Shown here: positions 43,489-55,284 of the stretch, piece by piece
Layout of the letters: each line of letters starts with the position of its first letter
Numbering within the stretch: position 1 is the first letter of the stretch
Notes under the pieces: model-generated
Database searches by the model: none
Told to the model about the DNA's origin: nothing
The model's input: the letters and a program-made list of their open reading frames with translations, nothing else
Program-made: the position numbers and the translations under genes
Assembly: GCA_963680875.1 (NCBI GenBank)
Contig: OY804576.1
Coordinates: 75,087,668 to 75,151,667 of the forward strand
Direction: 5' to 3'
DNA: 64,000 nt
DNA from: Bathymodiolus brooksi
Taxonomy: Eukaryota; Mollusca; Bivalvia; Mytilida; Modiolidae

Positions 43489-44112
43489 TTAAATGGATTT
43501 AGAAAAATCGTGAATTTAAAACGAAATATTTTAGCACCAAACTATTACCAAATTAATGTTCTACGCTTTAAACTGGAAAGAAAACACGGTTTGAGTCTGA
43601 TTGAACGAATTGGTTCTTGTAGATAGTTGCTTATGTGTTTTCTGCATGGTTCAGAAATGATATCAGGGTTTTGATAGAAACCTTTGTAGCATATAACGAC
43701 ATGTTGTCGTGCGTTATAATCACATTTGAACTATTCAAAATGTACCATAGCTCTACTTAAGCAAAATCCTTTAATTGAAATGTCTGATTAAATTTTCTTC
43801 AAACAATTCTCTGTAGAATAATACCATGCATTTTAATTCGGATCAGTAACACTCTTTATTTATACATTTCCTTTGTGACGAAGTGCATTTTCTTACTTAT
43901 TTTGTCGCATTGAAGAAATTAATTTTAAAGCTATTTGTTCATTTCATATAAGAAAAAAAAAGAAATAGAGAGCTGACACATTACATGATGCACTTAGAAC
44001 ATAATACTTTTCATAGAAATAATTGAAAAGCAAATTCTAAGCTGATTAAAAATGAACCAAGAGTTGTCTTTCAGTCTAGACCAGTATGTATTGAATGTGA
44101 AGTATCTATGTA

Positions 44113-44274
44113 CAGTCAAACCTGTATTAAGAGGTCAATATTAGGACGAAGAGAACGTGGTCTTTTAAGACAGATTGTATCTTATTAGAGGTTCAATTCA
44201 TATGAAATTGTCTATGACAGGAAAAGACAAATGTGACCTTTTAATACAGGTGACTACATAAGCAGGTTTGATTG
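44113..44274. mobile_element. Second pogo-like MITE
   Basis: 162 bp. The left end is CAGTCAAACCTGTATTAAGA; the right end reads CAATCAAACCTG on the other strand. Internal 'cctgtattaagaggtca' pairs with 'tgaccttttaatacagg'. The left flank is TA. The ends resemble the MITE at 6512-6688 but the interior differs. Confidence 0.7.
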
Positions 44275-44554
44275 CATATATATATATCTTTCAGGATAAT
44301 TCTTGATGCCAATTTGAAGATGGAGTACATGTCAGTTCATTGACCTACAATTTTTCTTCCAAGGATGGGGACACAATTCACAACTATTTAGCTGATTGAA
44401 GAAAAAAGTGATCGAGGAGGACACGTACTAATCAAATTATAACAAACCAAAATAGAGACAGAAGTACATTCATCTTAGTTTTAACACAAGCAAATAGTGT
44501 AAATTAAACAGTGAACCTAAAAAATAATCGATCATTCGACCATCTGTTGACAAA

Positions 44555-44810
44555 CCGTTTGAAAAGATACCAAAAGGGGTACAGCGGAGGCATACAGCGA
44601 AGAAGGACTGATGATACAATTACAAAGCGAAAAAGGACAAACAATGCTCCACAAAACACTAAACAGAAAATAAAAGATAAAGCAACGCAAACCCTGCTAA
44701 AAACCGGGTGTGAACTTGGGTGCTCTCGAAGGGAAAACAGTCCCTGCTGCACTAATGGGACCCGTAGAATTACTCTTATTAAACATTCGGTGATAAGTCA
44801 CGTAAGAAAA
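44555..44810 (+). repeat. DR-A copy
   Basis: 'aaaagataccaaaaggggta', 'gaagaaggactgatgataca', 'gggtgtgaacttgggtgctc' and 'gcactaatgggacccg'. The 122-codon ORF at 44511-44879 is the repeat read through. Confidence 0.9.
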
Positions 44811-45309
44811 CAGAATAAAAGTAGATGGGATTGTGACTATGAAAAACCGAACGTATTCTTGGTCATCTGCGACAGATAATCGGTAACGGTCAACACAATC
44901 TTGAATCTAAACCATAAACAAATTAGCCATAAGTTGAGACCAACTAACTACTAATAAATATCAGAGTAAGAAGATATGTACATTGACAGAAATGATCTGA
45001 CTTAAAAAAAGAAAAAAAAACAAAACAAAAACATCGGACAACAATAACTCATATACTAAACCAAGATGCTTCTGAATAATTAACATCTTCTGTCTGATAT
45101 GTAATACCCGTCGTGAAGTCTTTTAAGGGAACAGCGATTCAAAAAACATGTAGATGAAACATACCTTGGAAATTCCACAGAGATAACATATTAAGAATAC
45201 TGATAAAAAAACTTTCTGTAGAATTGAGAAGAAGAACGGAGAAGTCATACCATAGGGGTGCAAATATCAAATTTGTTAGTGGTGCAGGAACATTGTTAGA
45301 TAGAAAAAT

Positions 45310-45415
45310 GTGAAGATACCAAATAGGGAAATCAGAAGAAGGACAGACAGTACAATGGCCAAAATAAAAAGGACAAACGATGATCTACGACACACTGCTC
45401 AGAAAAGTAAAGAAT
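45310..45415 (+). repeat. DR-A 5' part
   Basis: 'tgaagataccaaatagggaa', 'agaaggacagacagtacaat' and 'gatgatctacgacacact'. Confidence 0.85.
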
Positions 45416-45999
45416 ATTACCTTTTTGTCAAAAATATGTAACTTTTATTATATGATCTTTTTATGACATTACATCTGCTTTTGATATGTCTGTTGTGAAA
45501 TACAACAGACATACGAAAAAGTGTAGACTGCTCTTTACGAATGTGTATTATTGTCGATTAATTTGTAATCATTAGTTTCTGTTGAAGTAAAATATGAAGC
45601 GTTCCAATAGATGATTCAATCTTTCGGATTCCTTCAAAATCGGTTTGAATTAATAAAAAAAAAAGCGTTAGACCTTTTAATAACGTATATTTAACAAAAA
45701 GTACACAAAAATAAATACATTGCACCTGAATATTTTGTCTTTCAATGATGTATGCGTATCCACGAGGCGGTGAAATTCTATAAAGAACACTGGTTGTTAT
45801 AATGTTGTGTCTATCAGAAGACCACGCTACACTGTAAAACGTAGGTGTCATTTTAAAATTAATGCAGCGCTTCAATCACATCTATTGTTATGTTAATGAA
45901 AATGACCGTTCCTCAATAATGTAATTATTATTAAAACAAAAGGTTCATCTCCCTCAGCAATAGGTAACCTAATTCGTTTTTGTCTTTCATGTTTAAATC

Positions 46000-46125
46000 C
46001 TTTGGTTTTCTTGCTCTCAAAGACTTTTAAATTATTTTTCTTTCTAATCTCAGACTTTTAGCGTGCCTGATGAAGATTATTTTAGAAACGTGTCGTGCGA
46101 ACTAAACTTTATTTCTATATTTTTA
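46000..46125 (+). repeat. DR-E copy
   Basis: 'cttttaaattatttttcttt', 'gcgtgcctgatgaagattat' and 'gtgtcgtgcgaactaaac'. Confidence 0.75.
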
Positions 46126-46582
46126 TTGTCCAATGTCAACTTTAAAGCAGACAACAAGATTAGAAATAAATAAATAATTAATTATTACGTATGTACATAT
46201 ACTTCTGTTAATGAATTTATGTTTGTTAAAACCTGAAATGGTAGAAATAATCTTGGGGAGTTGGCGTGTTGAAGAGATTATCTCCAAAAATAGTTCTCTG
46301 CAAATTAAAGATGAAAGATAGGTCTGTTTTAAGACAGCAATGACTTCTTAATATCAAAAAGTAAGTTCGAAAAGATCAGATAAGATTTCTATCATATGTC
46401 TGAGTTTGTGTTTATTGTTCTCGTAAGATACTTTTCTTTATAAATAACCTCATTAATAATCGACCTTTATAAGCAAAATGACAGCGTTAATAATAAAACT
46501 TAAAAGACAAAATTAATCAGAGATGCCAACCCTAAACGAGTGAATTGCTTGTCAGCAAATGGAGCAACGAACGTGTACAACT

Positions 46583-46864
46583 TAGTGGAGGGGGAGTGGG
46601 TTGCCACCGGAAGCTATGTTTTTTAATGAAACAAAATCTGTGAATTCCGGGAGAATTTCTCGTGCCGTTTGGCATCACCATAGGCTGGCTTCTTTACCAC
46701 CATTTAGGAAGCTGATAGAACGTCAGTGTGCGTCATTTATTTCTTTTTTGAATTCCCCTCTTCTTCACAGAAGAAAACATTCTGGAATACTGCATAATTT
46801 ATTGAAAAATTATCATAAAATCCATTTTTCTCAGTGGATAAGTACTGCTTTTATGTGTGATTAG
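46583..46864 (+). CDS. Unrecognised ORF, possible exon
   Basis: Open from the TAG before 46583 to TAG at 46862, about 93 codons; the first ATG is at codon 12. The translation is basic and non-repetitive, with GRISRAVWHHHRLASLPPFR and a run RRKHSGILHNLLKNYHK. It overlaps no recognised repeat, and its composition is richer in GC than both flanks. I see no domain. It could be an exon or a piece of an unrecognised mobile-element protein. Confidence 0.3.
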
Positions 46865-47454
46865 CGGGTCAGTGGGGATCAATTACCAATGCGGGCCTAT
46901 AGGAATGTGACATAATGTCCTATCAGGAAAAACCCTTTATGTTATGTTAATTGTTTACAGGTTACGTTCAAGTCATCTAGCTTTGAATTTAAATTGCTTA
47001 AATTCAAAATATATTTTATTTTAATTTTGAAAAAATTTGCAATTGCTGTCTCTCCACTAATCATATAGGGTTAGGGAGCATGTATATAGAAATGATTTAT
47101 CTGGGCAATTAAGAGTGGCGTGTTTACTGAACACTGATTACTGCCAGAATCACTAAATATCCGATTCAAAGCCCTCATCTTGTACTAGCAATCAGGTATC
47201 GCATTTGCCATCGCACAATATAGCTAAATAAAATATTCACTCGCTGACTCACACAAATCATTCAATGTTATGGAGGACATTTCACCAAGAATGGGAAATT
47301 CGTATTGTTGTCATTGGCTATGTTGTTGACCATTACTGTTTTTAACTGTTTACTTCCATTTATAGAAGCTTTTGATGAAGGATTTGCATATCAATAACAC
47401 GGATCACTCGAACTAAGTTTGTAAAACAAATACATGTCAAAGAAGACAGTAAAG

Positions 47455-47640
47455 CTCTATCATTCGAGTTCACCCCTTGGTATTTTGTGAGGTTCACGTT
47501 GCTCAGTCTTTAGGTTTCTGTGTAATGTTTTGTAGATCATTGTTTCTCTTTTTGACCTTTTGTCTATTTGCCATTTGCATAGAATGTCCTTCTTCGACTT
47601 CCTTCTGATTATCTCTTTAGTATCTTCAAACTTTTTGCAG
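47455..47640 (-). repeat. DR-A copy
   Basis: 'ttcgagttcaccccttggta', 'gttcacgttgctcagtcttt', 'ttttgtagatcattgttt' and 'tctttagtatcttcaaac'. Confidence 0.88.
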
Positions 47641-47879
47641 TCACGTGACATTTAGTATCGTGGCATTTAACTATACAATGAATTTTATTTAACATTAGTT
47701 AGCGTTACTGACCTCATGAAAATCGCATAACACTTGATATTGAAGATTAAGAGCAATAAAGAAAATAATGAATTCCCTAGAGACCTTTAATAATGGTAGA
47801 TGTATTTACCAACTATCGTAAATTGATGCCATTTATAAGTAAGACCTATGAATATTGACCTCGTCATGTTTTATAAATA

Positions 47880-48035
47880 AACGTTAGAGAATACCGAAGG
47901 GGCAATCAAAAATGGACATTCCAGAGAAACTGGCAACATAGGGCACACAGGACGAGGACAAGCATAACAAAAACACAACACAATATTTTGGACACCACTA
48001 TGCGCAAACAAACACAAATAACTTAAAAAAAGACA
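47880..48035 (+). repeat. DR-B copy, best preserved
   Basis: 'gagaataccgaaggggcaat', 'ccagagaaactggcaacata', 'gggcacacaggacgaggac' and 'ttggacaccactatgcgcaa'. Its 5' start parallels that of DR-A. Confidence 0.85.
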
Positions 48036-48274
48036 TGAACTGTCTCAAAGAAATACTGTTGTGTTGGAAAGATTTAGATGAAGTTCTTATTTGATCATTG
48101 AAAGTTATATACAAAGTACCAAATGTACTGTATCCATGAATGGATGTGATTTTCTGCAAACGGATAAATGCTGATTCATTTCACAATGGGTTTTTCTTAA
48201 ATTTTTATTTTGAGCGATGCTTGACATTGTTCACGGTACATGCACATACACATTACATTATTAACCTATTTTAA

Positions 48275-48462
48275 GAAACTGGCGGGGGTGTAGGGGGCTA
48301 CCATGGCCATGATCCTATGGAGAAACGAGCGGTGGTGTAGGGGGCTACCATGGCCATGATCCTATGGAGAAACCGGTGGGGGTGTAGAGGGCTACCATGG
48401 CCATGATCCTATGGAGAAACGGGCGGGAGTGTAGGGGCCTACCATGGCCATGATCCTATGGG
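48275..48462 (+). repeat. 47-bp minisatellite, four units
   Basis: The block CCATGGCCATGATCCTATGG starts at 48301, 48348, 48395 and 48442, each 47 bp apart, with GGGGTGTAGGGGGCTA between. The unit resembles the SINE type 1 head ('gtagaggggccgtcgtgacc', 'gtgatcgtatgg'), so it may have grown from a SINE 5' end. Confidence 0.95.
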
Positions 48463-48724
48463 AAATATTTCATGCCTATACAGAACGAGAACGACTTCAA
48501 CAAAATATGAATATTATGCGAAAAGGATGAAGGAATGTGGAAACCATGGCAACGACGTTTGACTACCAATGGAATTTTATGGAGACTTGGGTAAGGACAA
48601 AACAAGTAACATTTTAACTACTGCAATATGCCTACCTTTTTTCAAAATATATTGAGCAATTCTTTAACGTGGAGGGAATATGGTACTCTCCAGACATGGT
48701 CCACAATCATACCTACCAATACAA

Positions 48725-48890
48725 TCTCTGTATATCAAAAGACCGTAATCGAAAGTCGCAAATCTGAGAAGGACAGACAATGCAATGGCCAACAGAAAAA
48801 GAGACAAAGAAACAAACAATGATCTACAAAACATCACACAGAAAACAAAGATTGAGCAACACTAACCCCGGGTAAATCCCGGGTAATTAA
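48725..48890 (+). repeat. DR-A copy
   Basis: 'tctgagaaggacagacaatg', 'acaatgatctacaaaacatc' and 'gattgagcaacactaacccc'. Confidence 0.85.
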
Positions 48891-49554
48891 ACCTACATGA
48901 GTATGTGAATTCGGAAATAATGATGGTCATAGTAACTTCATTTCTTGTTCATATTTTTAAAATTTAAGATACCTACATTATTTTAATATAAAAAACAAAC
49001 AAATAAAACCAATAAAATGCCCAATTAGTTGTATACTCTTCACCAATGCTACCGATGTCTTAGTATACATATATCATATTTTTACAGAATTTTTAGAAAA
49101 CCTCTTCAAAATACGACAAACGTGGCTGTTTGGTTGGTTCCATTTCTATGAGAGATGTCGTCGTTATTGATCTATCCTCCCACATATTCTTACAAGTTTT
49201 TAACTAGCAACTAACTATGAAAATTTGCCAATAATAATTCCTACAGGTCCTATATTTGTATTAATTAAATGTTTCTTGTTCATTTGATCTTTGCATTCAC
49301 AGTATATTAAAAAAGATCCCCGCACTCAAGTGTGTACCACCCACTGAATAACTTTCAAAATACAATATTATTTACTGAAATGTTACACATTAATGTAAAA
49401 ATTGTATTTTATATTGATAGATGTAAATGTCACACTGGATTGTTTTTATTAATGCTGAAGAAGTAAAAAATATCAAATAACATATATATATAATTTTTTC
49501 AATGTTAGTTTTCCATCTCGGTGAAAATTAATAAAAACGTGAATATCTAAGCTA

Positions 49555-49645
49555 GTGCACGCGAGATATTTCTGGAATAACCTTCATCAGGTACGCTTAA
49601 AATTAAAAGATTGGAAAAGCCAAAACATCAATAATTGGAAGCGGG
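49555..49645 (-). repeat. DR-E copy
   Basis: 'gtgcacgcgagatatttctg', 'gaataaccttcatcaggtac' and 'gattggaaaagccaa'. Confidence 0.75.
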
Positions 49646-49786
49646 AAAACCATAGGATAGCTAATATCTGCTAAGGTTGTTCGCCTTGCACTGTGAAATA
49701 CGGTGTAACCCGAACACCTTTTGGGCCAAATGTCTTGTTCAAAATACGTCGGGTGGTCGGAATGCACAGGTAAAAAATATATATAT

Positions 49787-50338
49787 TTATCCCCGGTTTG
49801 AAAATTATAACAACTTTTGATTGGTTAAAACCCCGGGCATAAAAAACCCATATTCCCGGGTGTTGTTAAGTCATATTACCGGGTGTAACTAGCCATTTAA
49901 CCAAAAAGAGTTGCAATAATTTTCAAGATGGGGAAAATACATGACGTCAAAGTTCGTGACGTTGCGCGCCTAAATCAAATTTAGTTGATTTTGGTCATAT
50001 ATTGAATATAAAACTGTTAATGTGATCAACTGTAGGGTTCTACCAAAGATAGTACCCTACACCGGGTAAAAGGCACTCGAAACTTTCATACTTTTTGCTT
50101 ATTCTTTCCAACAACAAAGAAAACGTCACTTTTACGTGGTCCACCGGGGTCCAAAATGTCTTATTTTTGACTATAGCCAGGGATATATACGTTATTTACG
50201 TTTCCATCAGTAGATATGGAGATTTTAACACCTTCAGTAGCCTGTACATCATTCGGCTGCGCCTCAGGATGCACTTGGCTACTTCAGGGTGTTAATATCT
50301 CCATATCTACGGATAGGAACGCAAATAACTTATATTAT
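49787..50338 (+). mobile_element. Three-hairpin nonautonomous element, copy 2
   Basis: Colinear with 4619-5173 over its whole length, including all three inverted repeats (the middle hairpin at 50032-50060). It is more diverged in the right arm of hairpin 1 ('aaccaaaaagagttgcaat'). Confidence 0.85.
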
Positions 50339-50407
50339 CACATATTTTGTTGCAATATGTTCGTTTTTGCATGTCCAATGATAGTTAAAAGTCAGGGTTG
50401 GTAATAG

Positions 50408-50437
50408 CAAATACGGGCTCAAATATCCGTATTTGCC
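50408..50437. repeat. Small perfect hairpin
   Basis: The arms GCAAATACGG and CCGTATTTGC are separated by ten bases. The phrase 'ccatatttgcccccgtattc' just after repeats parts of it. Confidence 0.85.
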
Positions 50438-50884
50438 CTCATATATCCATATTTGCCCCCGTATTCAACTTCGGTATCTGCGCAGTGGTCTCAAAGATTA
50501 TATATCAAAGTACAAGGAAAGATGATGCATAAAGATATGCATAAAATCGTATTTCAATCAAATTAACACATTTCAACATATTGGAATAAAGTTTAAGTAA
50601 CTTGAAACGGAATAATTAGCTCAAATATATACGTCGTGTTGGGTAAGAATTTCCATTAAAATGTCAACCTCTTGGGTAGATTTTACAAACAGTTTCTAAC
50701 GTCATTTTACAGATCGACATTGTTTGGTATATTTTTGAAATCAGATTCGAAACAAAAATATTTGCAAGTTGAACAAAAGCAACTCTCTTAAGGATTTATT
50801 TTCGCAATTTTTCTGTTCATAGATCTTTTTTGCAATATAAAAGGCAATACTTGGAAAAGGTCAATGTATAATATGTGATAAAAT

Positions 50885-51010
50885 GATTATGCCATGAAAT
50901 TTTCCATATCAACCCTTGACCCATATCAGCCCTCCAACTTCGCTGTCGGGCTTGATATGGGAGTCTCGGGCTAATACCAGGGCCGATATGGAAAATGTCA
51001 TGTAATAATC
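50885..51010. repeat. Palindromic element (about 126 bp)
   Basis: The arms 'gattatgccatgaaattttc' and 'gaaaatgtcatgtaataatc' enclose two smaller pairs, 'ccatatc/gatatgg' and 'agccc/gggct', with a CGGG-rich centre. Confidence 0.82.
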
Positions 51011-51179
51011 TCTTAATATATATATATCGACGTTACAGATCGAAGTTTGACATTGAATGAAGTCTCTCAGTGAGACGAAAATTCTGTCATTTTACAGAAA
51101 TAACTATTTGTTACTACATGTGGTGATGTTGTTGCAACTTTTTTTTAGACATATACATATACGTCATAAAATTTAACTC

Positions 51180-51325
51180 AACAGTGTTAGAATTAGATCT
51201 TTGATCTGACAAATTTGGGTTCTCCCTCGAAGGGATTTGAACTCACGCCATTGATACACTGGAGCACCAAACGCTTAGCCTTATGTCCAGCGCCCTAGAC
51301 CACTTTGCCACATCCGCTGTAGATA
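51180..51325 (-). other. tRNA-like segment
   Basis: On the minus strand 'gtggcaaagtggtctagggc' is A-box-like and 'gtgagttcaaatcccttcg' is a good B box. The spacing suits a long-variable-arm tRNA, but the two ends (GCGGATG and GAGAACC) do not pair, so it is a SINE head or tRNA pseudogene. Confidence 0.65.
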
Positions 51326-51749
51326 TGTTGGTACATAGTGGGTGGTGCTGAGCTAAAGCAGATTTTGTTATTAATTAGTAGTGTGTTTTATTATTACAAT
51401 GGGTTTATACATGTTAATATCGTCCCTAAAATACAACAGAAATATGGTAGTCGATTTAAATTGTTTTTAATTACTTTACAGTTTCAAGGAGTGACAAAAT
51501 GGCATTCAGATGTACAAAAACGAACTACAGGAAAATATAAGCTCTAACAATATGCCCTAAAATATGACGTTTGGGTTTGTAAATCTTCTGGATTCTAACC
51601 TAAATACCTTAACACAATGTTGTCACGTAGCATGTAGAGGATATTTATACAGCAAATTTTTTTGTGTTTTTTATTCATAACACCGCAAATTCGATGTTAA
51701 TATATATAGTTTTATTAACTCCTTATCCACATATTTAAGTAGACATTGA

Positions 51750-51915
51750 CCCGGTGTTTAGTGGGGTTCGTGTTACTCGATCTTTAGTTTTATATGTATG
51801 TTTTGTAGATCGTTGTTTGTCCTTTTGTACTTTTTCTTTTGGCCATTGTGTTGTCTGTTCTTCTTCGATATACGGATTCTGATTGCCCCTTTTGGTATCT
51901 TCAAACTCTTCTTAA
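51750..51915 (-). repeat. DR-A copy
   Basis: 'gtggggttcgtgttactcga', 'gtagatcgttgtttgtcctt' and 'gttgtctgttcttcttcgat'. Confidence 0.9.
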
Positions 51916-52224
51916 AACTGTCTTTAAGAATTTAATAATAATACCATCTGTTTGGTACTCGATTTAAAGCTGAGCGGGCTATATGTTCTGTTACAGCTTG
52001 GTAGGATACATCTGTATTCAATGTTTTTAGGACATTCACTTGCTCCATAATGAACTCTACAAGAATTAAACCTTTACGAGCTGTCATTTGTCCGACAGGT
52101 CACGCATACCCAAGAAAGTCACTATGCTAAAAACTAATACAATCTAATTCTAAAACACGAAATATTGAGTTTTGAAAAATACGAATTCCGCCCTCTTCAA
52201 TATTAAATATTCCTGAAAATCGCG

Positions 52225-52370
52225 AAAATTGTAGACATCACTACACAGAACTAAAAACGTGAAGACATGTAATTTGACACCATGAACAACACGAACCCAA
52301 CAAAGACAAGTAAAAAAATGCGAACTCGGGTGCTCTAGAAGGGTAAGCAGTTTCTGCTGTTAGTTATGTC
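52225..52370 (+). repeat. DR-A 3' part
   Basis: 'catcactacacagaactaaa', 'gaacaacacgaacccaacaa' and 'gaactcgggtgctctagaag'. Confidence 0.8.
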
Positions 52371-52429
52371 CAGAAAACGATGCATCTCCCGTTACATTCC
52401 CCGTATTGCAGTTTTGAAAATAAGCTTTT

Positions 52430-53388
52430 AAACATTGATTCTTTAATAAAACACATTAACTTGGTTTCGCAAAATCAGCACCGTTTTGTCATACTGATGT
52501 TAATCAGCTTTCGACAATAATGAACTCATAACATTTCTGATCAGTCTTTCCATGTTTTAAGCTCTGTTGCATTAGTTCACTCGGTTACGCCCATCCCTAT
52601 TGTATTGAAGAGGCTTTACCAAGCCATGAGAGTTCGTTGTCATGTTTATTTGTGTTAGGGAGTGTCGATTTTTCATCTATTACTACAATTTTTCTGATTG
52701 AATTTTCCAACTGTTCTTACGGTGTGATATTTTTGTTCAATCTGTCACAGAAAAGTAGGACAGTTATCTAATAAGTCTAACGAAACTGCAATAATCAATC
52801 TTCTTTGACGCAAATCACTCGTAACATTATGGAGACCTAATCACTCCCAATTCAATAGGTAAAAAAAGACAGTCATTGGCCTAAATCCTCCTGATATGTC
52901 ACATATCCATGCATCAGATCAGATGGCGGTTATGCACATTATCGCTAGCTATTGCAAATATGCTAGGTTTTTCTTTCCCGGTTTTATTTATGGCATTCTT
53001 TTTATTTACTCTCATTTTTCTATAATTATTTGAAGGATTAGTCTGAGTCGAAATAAGAGTTTGAAGATACCAAAGGGGTAATCAGAATCCGTAAATCGAA
53101 GAAGGACAGGCAGCACAATGGACAAAAGAAACAATCAACGATCTACAAAACACTACACAGAAATATTTGTGTTCGTAAGACCTGATCTTAAAATGACATT
53201 CTCAAAAAGTCATTTCAAGCTCATGTTAGAGTGGTTCACATTACACAACTAGATTACAGTGTTCAATAATGTCTGTTGGCTTTATTTATAAGGACGGACA
53301 TCACAAAACGATTCACGTCACGTTATACCGGTATCCCGTAATGCTGACTTGTAAGGAAACGGATTAGAACATTGTGTTTAGTTATTTA
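52430..53388 (+). repeat. 0.95-kb tandem duplication, copy 1
   Basis: Matches 53389-54350 at a constant offset of 953 bp from 'cgttttgtcatactgatg' (52482/53435) to the DR-A start (53061/54014). It contains a DR-C piece ('gtgttagggagtgtcgattt') and a 5' DR-A piece (53061-53165). Confidence 0.95.
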
Positions 53389-54350
53389 AACACAATATTG
53401 AAATGTAGAATATTTGGTTTCGTTAAAACAGCTCCGTTTTGTCATACTGATGTTAATTAGCTTTCGACAATAATGAACTCATAACATTTCTGATCCGTCT
53501 TTCCATGTTTTAAGCTCTGTTTCACTAGTTCACTCAATTACGCCCAACCATATTTTATTGAAGAGGCTTTACCACGCCATGAGAGTTCGTCGTCATGTTT
53601 ATTTGTGTTAGGGAGTGTCGAATTTTCATCTATTACTACAATTTTTCTGATTAAATTTTCCAACTGTTCTTACGGTGTGATATTTTTGTTCAATTTGTCA
53701 CAGAAAAGTAGGACAGTTATCTAATAAGTCTAACGAAACTGCAATAATCAATCTTCTTTGACGCAAATCACTCGTAACATTATGGAGACCTAATCACTCC
53801 CAATTCAATAGGTAAAAAAAGACAGTCATTGGCCTAAATCCTCCTGATATGTCACATATCCATGCATCAGATCAGATGGCGGTTATGCACATTATCGCTA
53901 GCTATTGCAAATATGCTAGGTTTTTCTTTCCCGGTTTTATTTATGGCATTCTTTTTATTTACTCTCATTTTTCTATAATTATTTGAAGAATTAGTCTGAG
54001 TCGAAATAAGAGTTTGAAGATACCAAAGGGGTAATCAGAATCCGTAAATCGAAGAAGGACAGACAACACAATGGATAAAAGAAACAATCAACGATCTACA
54101 AAACACTACACAGAAATATTTGTGTTCGTAAGCTCATGTTAGAGTGGTTAACATTACACAACTAGATAACTGTGTTCAATGATGTCTGTTGGCTTTATTT
54201 ATAAGGACGGACATCACAAAACGATTCACGTCACGTTATACCGGTATCCCGTAATGCTGACTTGTAAGGAAACGGATTAGAACATTGTGTTTAGCTATTT
54301 AAACACAATATTGAAATGTAGAATATTTGGTTCCGTTAAAACAGCACATG
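53389..54350 (+). repeat. 0.95-kb tandem duplication, copy 2
   Basis: Differs from copy 1 by few substitutions and one 40-bp deletion after 'tttgtgttcgtaag', where copy 1 has 'acctgatcttaaaatgacat' and more between two AAG copies. A third partial start ('aaacacaatattgaaatgta') follows at 54301. Confidence 0.95.
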
Positions 54351-54409
54351 TTCTTACCATACTGATGTGAAATACTTAAAATTCTACTCGTCTGACCTTT
54401 TGGGATTTT

Positions 54410-54560
54410 ATCTCAGAAGTGCCTGTATGAAGCCAGGAAAGTAAGCGCTCATGTACTTGTGTCCTAGGGTTAGGGTATCAAGCTTGCCTCCTTCTACGAT
54501 TTTACTATCGGAATTTGGAACTGTTCCGACAGTGTGTCGTTTTTCGTTTTTTGTCACCAA
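54410..54560 (-). repeat. DR-C copy
   Basis: 'gtgcctgtatgaagccagga', 'ctagggttagggtatcaagc' and 'tggaactgttccgacagtgt'. Confidence 0.85.
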
Positions 54561-54564
54561 ATTA

Positions 54565-54860
54565 CCCCGCCAACACCTTTTATTAAAGTGCCTATACTAA
54601 GTCAGGAGACTGAGTTGTCCTGCCTATACTAAGTCAGGAGACTGAGTTGTCCTGTCTATACTAAGTCAGGAGACTGAGCTGTCCTGCCTATACTAAGTCA
54701 GGAGACTGAGCTGTCCTGCCTATGCTAAGTCAGGAGACTGAGCTGCCCTATCATGTAAATGTGTTAGGGGTATCGATTTTTCATTTGTTTCTACGATATT
54801 CCGATTGGATTTTGGAATTGTTTTGAATGTGTGATGCTTTTTTCTTTGTTACCTACTTTA
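54565..54860 (-). repeat. DR-C copy containing a 32-bp array
   Basis: 'caccttttattaaagtgcct', the array, then 'catgtaaatgtgttaggggt', 'atcgatttttcatttg' and 'gattttggaattgttttgaa'. The same element order without an array is at 59965-60130. Confidence 0.88.
54591..54750 (+). repeat. 32-bp minisatellite, five units
   Basis: 160 bp is exactly 5 x 32 bp, units at 54591, 54623, 54655, 54687 and 54719. The unit is CCTATACTAAGTCAGGAGAC + TGAG(T/C)TGTCCTG. It arises from the 'gcctatggcaagccaggaaa' segment of DR-C. Confidence 0.97.
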
Positions 54861-55024
54861 TTTCAATCTGTCTGACAAAAAGTTGGACATCAATCTAAGA
54901 AACTTATCTACTGATATATTGAACCTATAATAGTCGATTTTCTTTGACGTATATTATTAATAAAATTATGAGACATAATTACTTCCAGTTTCCAGGTACA
55001 ACACATCTTTGGTCTAAATCCTGA

Positions 55025-55265
55025 TCAAGGGCCGTCGTGGTCGTGATCGTATGGTAGTAGGATTTACAACTACCTGTGCAATCAGTACATATCACCACTA
55101 AAGTTGTGAGTTCGCACCCCGTTTATGGCGAGGTGTACTCGATACAACAGTATGTGATAATTTTTTTCAGTATCTTGTGACTGGTCAGTGGTTTTCTCCG
55201 GGTACTCCGGTTTTCTCCGCCAATAAAACTGACCGCCACGATATAACTGAAATATTGTCTTAATA
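55025..55265 (+). mobile_element. Bivalve SINE, type 1
   Basis: 'gggccgtcgtggtcgtgatc', 'gttgtgagttcgcaccccg' and 'ctgaaatattgtcttaata'; the last 15 bases of the tail are lost. Confidence 0.93.
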
Positions 55266-55284
55266 AATGTAATTCTTTATTAAA

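Noticed and set aside
44511..44879. 122-codon protein gene
   Set aside because: It is a DR-A copy read through; the DNA phrases match many other copies on both strands.
51180..51325. Functional tRNA gene
   Set aside because: A and B boxes are present but the acceptor ends do not pair.
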